Below, one piece after another: positions 34,197 through 36,710 of a stretch of DNA of 36,710 nucleotides; within the stretch, counting starts at the first letter, position 1, and every line of letters begins with the position of its first letter. The DNA comes from a virus. A model generated the notes under the pieces. That model did not search any database. It was not told where the DNA came from and saw nothing but the letters and a program-made list of their open reading frames with translations. Both the position numbers and the translations under genes were made by a program. Location of the stretch: IMG/VR virus record IMGVR_UViG_3300025598_000090, positions 1 to 36,710 of that record. The stretch is one strand, 5' to 3'.

Positions 34197-36710
34197 ATGG
34201 CACTTGAAAATCTATCACCTGATGAAATAGCGGCAATACTTAACGAGTACAATGAAGCATTAGCTAAAGGTACTCCTATTTCACAGGAGCTTGCGGACTC
34301 TTTAAAAGATGCTCAAATCGGTGTTAAAAATTACACAGCCACTTTAAAATCTAACGTATCTCAATTAGGCACAAGTTTTGCCAAGGCCGCGGGAGATATC
34401 GCTAAAGGTGCCGAAGGTGCTAGTGTATTTAATGATGGTTTGAAGTCGCTTGCAAATGTTACGTCTACATTGCTAAGCCGTTTTGGTCCATTAGGCATTG
34501 CCGCCGGACTAGCTGTAAAAGGTTTAGAAAAATGGGCCAGTGCGGCAAACGAACAAGCTGACTCACTATTTAAAAGTTATCAAGAGTTAAGTCGTAGCGG
34601 TTTAGCTACAGGAATGCAGGATACCTTTAAAAATCTTCAGGACATGGGTTATACCATGAAGGAGATTGGCAATATGGCTGCGGTTATGAAAGATAACGCG
34701 GACATATTGGCACAGTTTGGTGGTACGGCAGCAACAGGTTCTAAACAATTTGCCATAATGGCAAAAGACATACAGTACAGCGATTTAGGCACGCAGTTTA
34801 AACGCATGGGTATGAGCGTTGATGATATCAATAACGGCATTGCTGGTTATATGAAATTACAACAATCATCAGGTACGCTACAGAAAAAAACCGCTGATGA
34901 AATGGCTGCCAGTGCGGCTGCTTATATTGAAGAACAAGACAGAATAACCAAAATTACCGGGGCTAGTGCCAAAGAACAACAGGCTGCTTTAGAGCAAGCC
35001 ATGTCGGATCAAAGGTTCAATGCTACACAACGCAAGTTAGAACAAGCCGGAGATGCGCAAAGTCTAGCAGTAGCCAAACGTAATCGAGAATTATACAACA
35101 TTTATTTAAAGCAAGGTGGTCCGGAACTGGCCAAAGGCTTTGCTGACGTAGCTTCAGGATTCTCAAACAGCAAAGAAGCACAGAAATTCCAACGTACATT
35201 TGGTAGCAGTACCGACATGATTCGTCAAGGTGTCACTGATACCGGTAAGATTGTTGATGAATCAAAACGCAATGCTAAAAAAGCATTAGATGCGGGCACT
35301 ACACTAGCCCAAGCAGGTAAATTCAACGATAATTTCACAGATTTCTCACAAACTGCTAAATTCAGCAATCAAGCAATAGGTCAGTCTACTGAAGAAGCGT
35401 TAAAGCAAGCAGAGGATCAACAGAAAGCACAGAAAGATGGAGCAGACGATCAAGTAAAAACCATGGTGGACTTGACCACTGCTCAAAGAAACACAGCTCA
35501 AACCTTTGATAATTTAGTTAACAAAGGCATTGGTCCAGCTACCACTGCTTCAAAACTATTTGCCGAAACACTAGACGGGGCAACTGATGTAATAAACAGT
35601 GTCACAGGCAGAGGTGAGAAACAAGGCGGTGAATCAACTTCTTTATGGGGCAAACTAAAAAGTACTTTAAGTGGTACACCATCTACACCGGCGGCTGCCG
35701 GTGGGGCCGCAGGAGCTTACGGTGCCAAAGGTGGGTCAGTTGGCGGTGGGGGTGGTCCTGGCGGTGCTGTTGGCGGTTCTCAAGCACAATTACAAATTAA
35801 AAATGCGCAAGGTCAGTTGGTTGAAACCAGAAAAGGCGGCAACATTAACTGGCGCAATAATAATCCAGGTAATATACGCTACGGTGAATTTGCGATTCAA
35901 ATGGGCGCCATTGGACAAAATGGTGGATTCGCTGTTTTCCCTACAATGGAAATGGGAGAAAAAGCTCAAGACACTCTGTTAAAAGGCAAGAACTACGCTA
36001 ATTTAACTGCTAAACAAGCAATATCTAGATGGGCACCGTCTAGTGAAAACAATCCTGAAGCTTATGCTAGAAGTGTAGGAGCTCAAACTGGTTTAGACTT
36101 GAACAAGCGTTATGTTGATATGACGCCAGATGAGCAGAAAAAGTTCCGACAAGCAATGATGAAGGTAGAAGGAGGGAAAGCCGGCGAAGTAATACCAGCG
36201 GCAGCACCACCTTCGCCGATAACAGAACAAAAGAAACCTAGTGCGGCATTAGGCGGAGTTTTAAGTGGAGCAAAATCTGGGTTTGATGCTACACTTCACG
36301 GTACAGAAGCAGTGGTTCCTTTACCTGATGGCAAGACTATTCCGGTCAATGTAAAAAGTGAAGATCGTAAAGCACCGGCAGCATTTGATCAAAACATTAT
36401 TGTACAACAATTTAGTGAATTGTTTGGTAAATTTGAAAAGATAGCACAGTTCAAACCTCAAAATACTGTTATTGATAAAACTGCCAGCGAAAAACCGTTT
36501 AATATTTTTGCGGACTTTGGTATTAAAATAGCTGAATCTTTTAGAGAAACCAGCGAAAAATCTAATTTACCTAGAACGCAAGCTAATGCTGTTCAACAAA
36601 TTACTGATACTTTTAACAATTTAGTTAAAACTATTGCTCCGCGTTCTGAGGCACCAAAGCCTGCGGCACCTAAAGCAGAAGAGTCAAAGCCTGCTGTAAC
36701 AACCAGTGAA
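34197..36710 (+). CDS. Tail tape measure protein with embedded NNNPGNI-type domain (partial)
   Basis: An open frame of 838 codons begins at ATG 34197 (MALENLSPDEIAAILNEY) and leaves the window without a stop. The first 490 residues are Ala/Gln/Lys-rich and mostly helical, with a hydrophobic stretch near residues 96-106 (FGPLGIAAGLA), as in tape measure proteins. A Gly-rich linker (about 500-530) leads to a compact domain at 547-660: N554-N-N-P-G-N-I-R-Y-G, GAIGQNGGFAVFPTMEMG, KAQDTLL. This resembles domains I know from virion-associated wall-hydrolase-like proteins. SGFDATLHGTEAVVPLPDG near 694-712 is a typical tape measure motif. The protein sets tail length and passes through the envelope with DNA. 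Whether the domain is an active muramidase is unknown. Confidence 0.85.
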   Translation, partial: MALENLSPDEIAAILNEYNEALAKGTPISQELADSLKDAQIGVKNYTATLKSNVSQLGTSFAKAAGDIAKGAEGASVFNDGLKSLANVTSTLLSRFGPLGIAAGLAVKGLEKWASAANEQADSLFKSYQELSRSGLATGMQDTFKNLQDMGYTMKEIGNMAAVMKDNADILAQFGGTAATGSKQFAIMAKDIQYSDLGTQFKRMGMSVDDINNGIAGYMKLQQSSGTLQKKTADEMAASAAAYIEEQDRITKITGASAKEQQAALEQAMSDQRFNATQRKLEQAGDAQSLAVAKRNRELYNIYLKQGGPELAKGFADVASGFSNSKEAQKFQRTFGSSTDMIRQGVTDTGKIVDESKRNAKKALDAGTTLAQAGKFNDNFTDFSQTAKFSNQAIGQSTEEALKQAEDQQKAQKDGADDQVKTMVDLTTAQRNTAQTFDNLVNKGIGPATTASKLFAETLDGATDVINSVTGRGEKQGGESTSLWGKLKSTLSGTPSTPAAAGGAAGAYGAKGGSVGGGGGPGGAVGGSQAQLQIKNAQGQLVETRKGGNINWRNNNPGNIRYGEFAIQMGAIGQNGGFAVFPTMEMGEKAQDTLLKGKNYANLTAKQAISRWAPSSENNPEAYARSVGAQTGLDLNKRYVDMTPDEQKKFRQAMMKVEGGKAGEVIPAAAPPSPITEQKKPSAALGGVLSGAKSGFDATLHGTEAVVPLPDGKTIPVNVKSEDRKAPAAFDQNIIVQQFSELFGKFEKIAQFKPQNTVIDKTASEKPFNIFADFGIKIAESFRETSEKSNLPRTQANAVQQITDTFNNLVKTIAPRSEAPKPAAPKAEESKPAVTTSE

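Noticed and set aside
35671-35982. A 103-codon plus-strand open frame
   Set aside because: It overlaps the tape measure frame at its Gly/Ala-rich linker; the tape measure frame has recognisable motifs on both sides and continues uninterrupted.

Overview
The window is part of the genome of a large tailed phage (contractile-tailed, T4-like lineage). It is AT-rich, densely packed, and has no host-type gene. The evidence is a set of recognisable T4-type proteins: baseplate wedge proteins of the gp6, gp25 and gp53 types, a gp5-type central spike, a gp26-type hub protein, the Mre11/Rad50-like pair gp47/gp46, and a gp55-type late sigma factor. Several of these resemble the versions I know from marine and freshwater T4-like phages more than T4 itself. 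Sigma70-like promoters (one is TTGACA-N16-TATACT) and an AGGAGG ribosome site suggest a proteobacterial-type host, but the host cannot be named from this sequence.

Layout. Positions 1-26962 are one long minus-strand late block, transcribed right to left: tail-tube cap-like protein, gp53-like wedge protein, two hub-like proteins sharing an unusual peptide repeat, gp5-like spike, a 613-residue structural protein, gp25, gp6, a giant 5090-residue virion protein, and the start of another gene that leaves the window. Genes touch or overlap (TAATG, ATGA). An ATAAATA-type element sits upstream of four of the transcription units, matching the T4 late promoter TATAAATA. At 26963-27073 the direction switches: a sigma70-type promoter drives the plus-strand group gp55, gp47, gp46, a GIY-YIG-like protein and a 49-residue basic protein. 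Then comes about 700 bases without a convincing gene, most of which looks like a large folded RNA, followed by a terminator for the opposite strand. The right end has two minus-strand hub genes and, divergent from them, the first 838 codons of a tape measure protein that runs off the window.

How it works together. gp55 should redirect host RNA polymerase to the ATAAATA promoters that serve the baseplate genes, and gp46/47 processes DNA ends for recombination-dependent replication. Here gp55 is interrupted by a complete-looking 335-residue intein with a LAGLIDADG endonuclease, so late transcription would depend on protein splicing. The spike protein lacks the lysozyme domain of T4 gp5, while the tape measure carries an NNNPGNI-type domain that may supply wall-degrading activity.

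The most unusual items are the intein in the late sigma factor, the roughly 500-nt structured RNA candidate, the 15.3-kb gene whose product contains seven FG-GAP-like blades split by other modules, and the 18-residue GGGRGSA...DPRR repeat shared by two adjacent hub genes.
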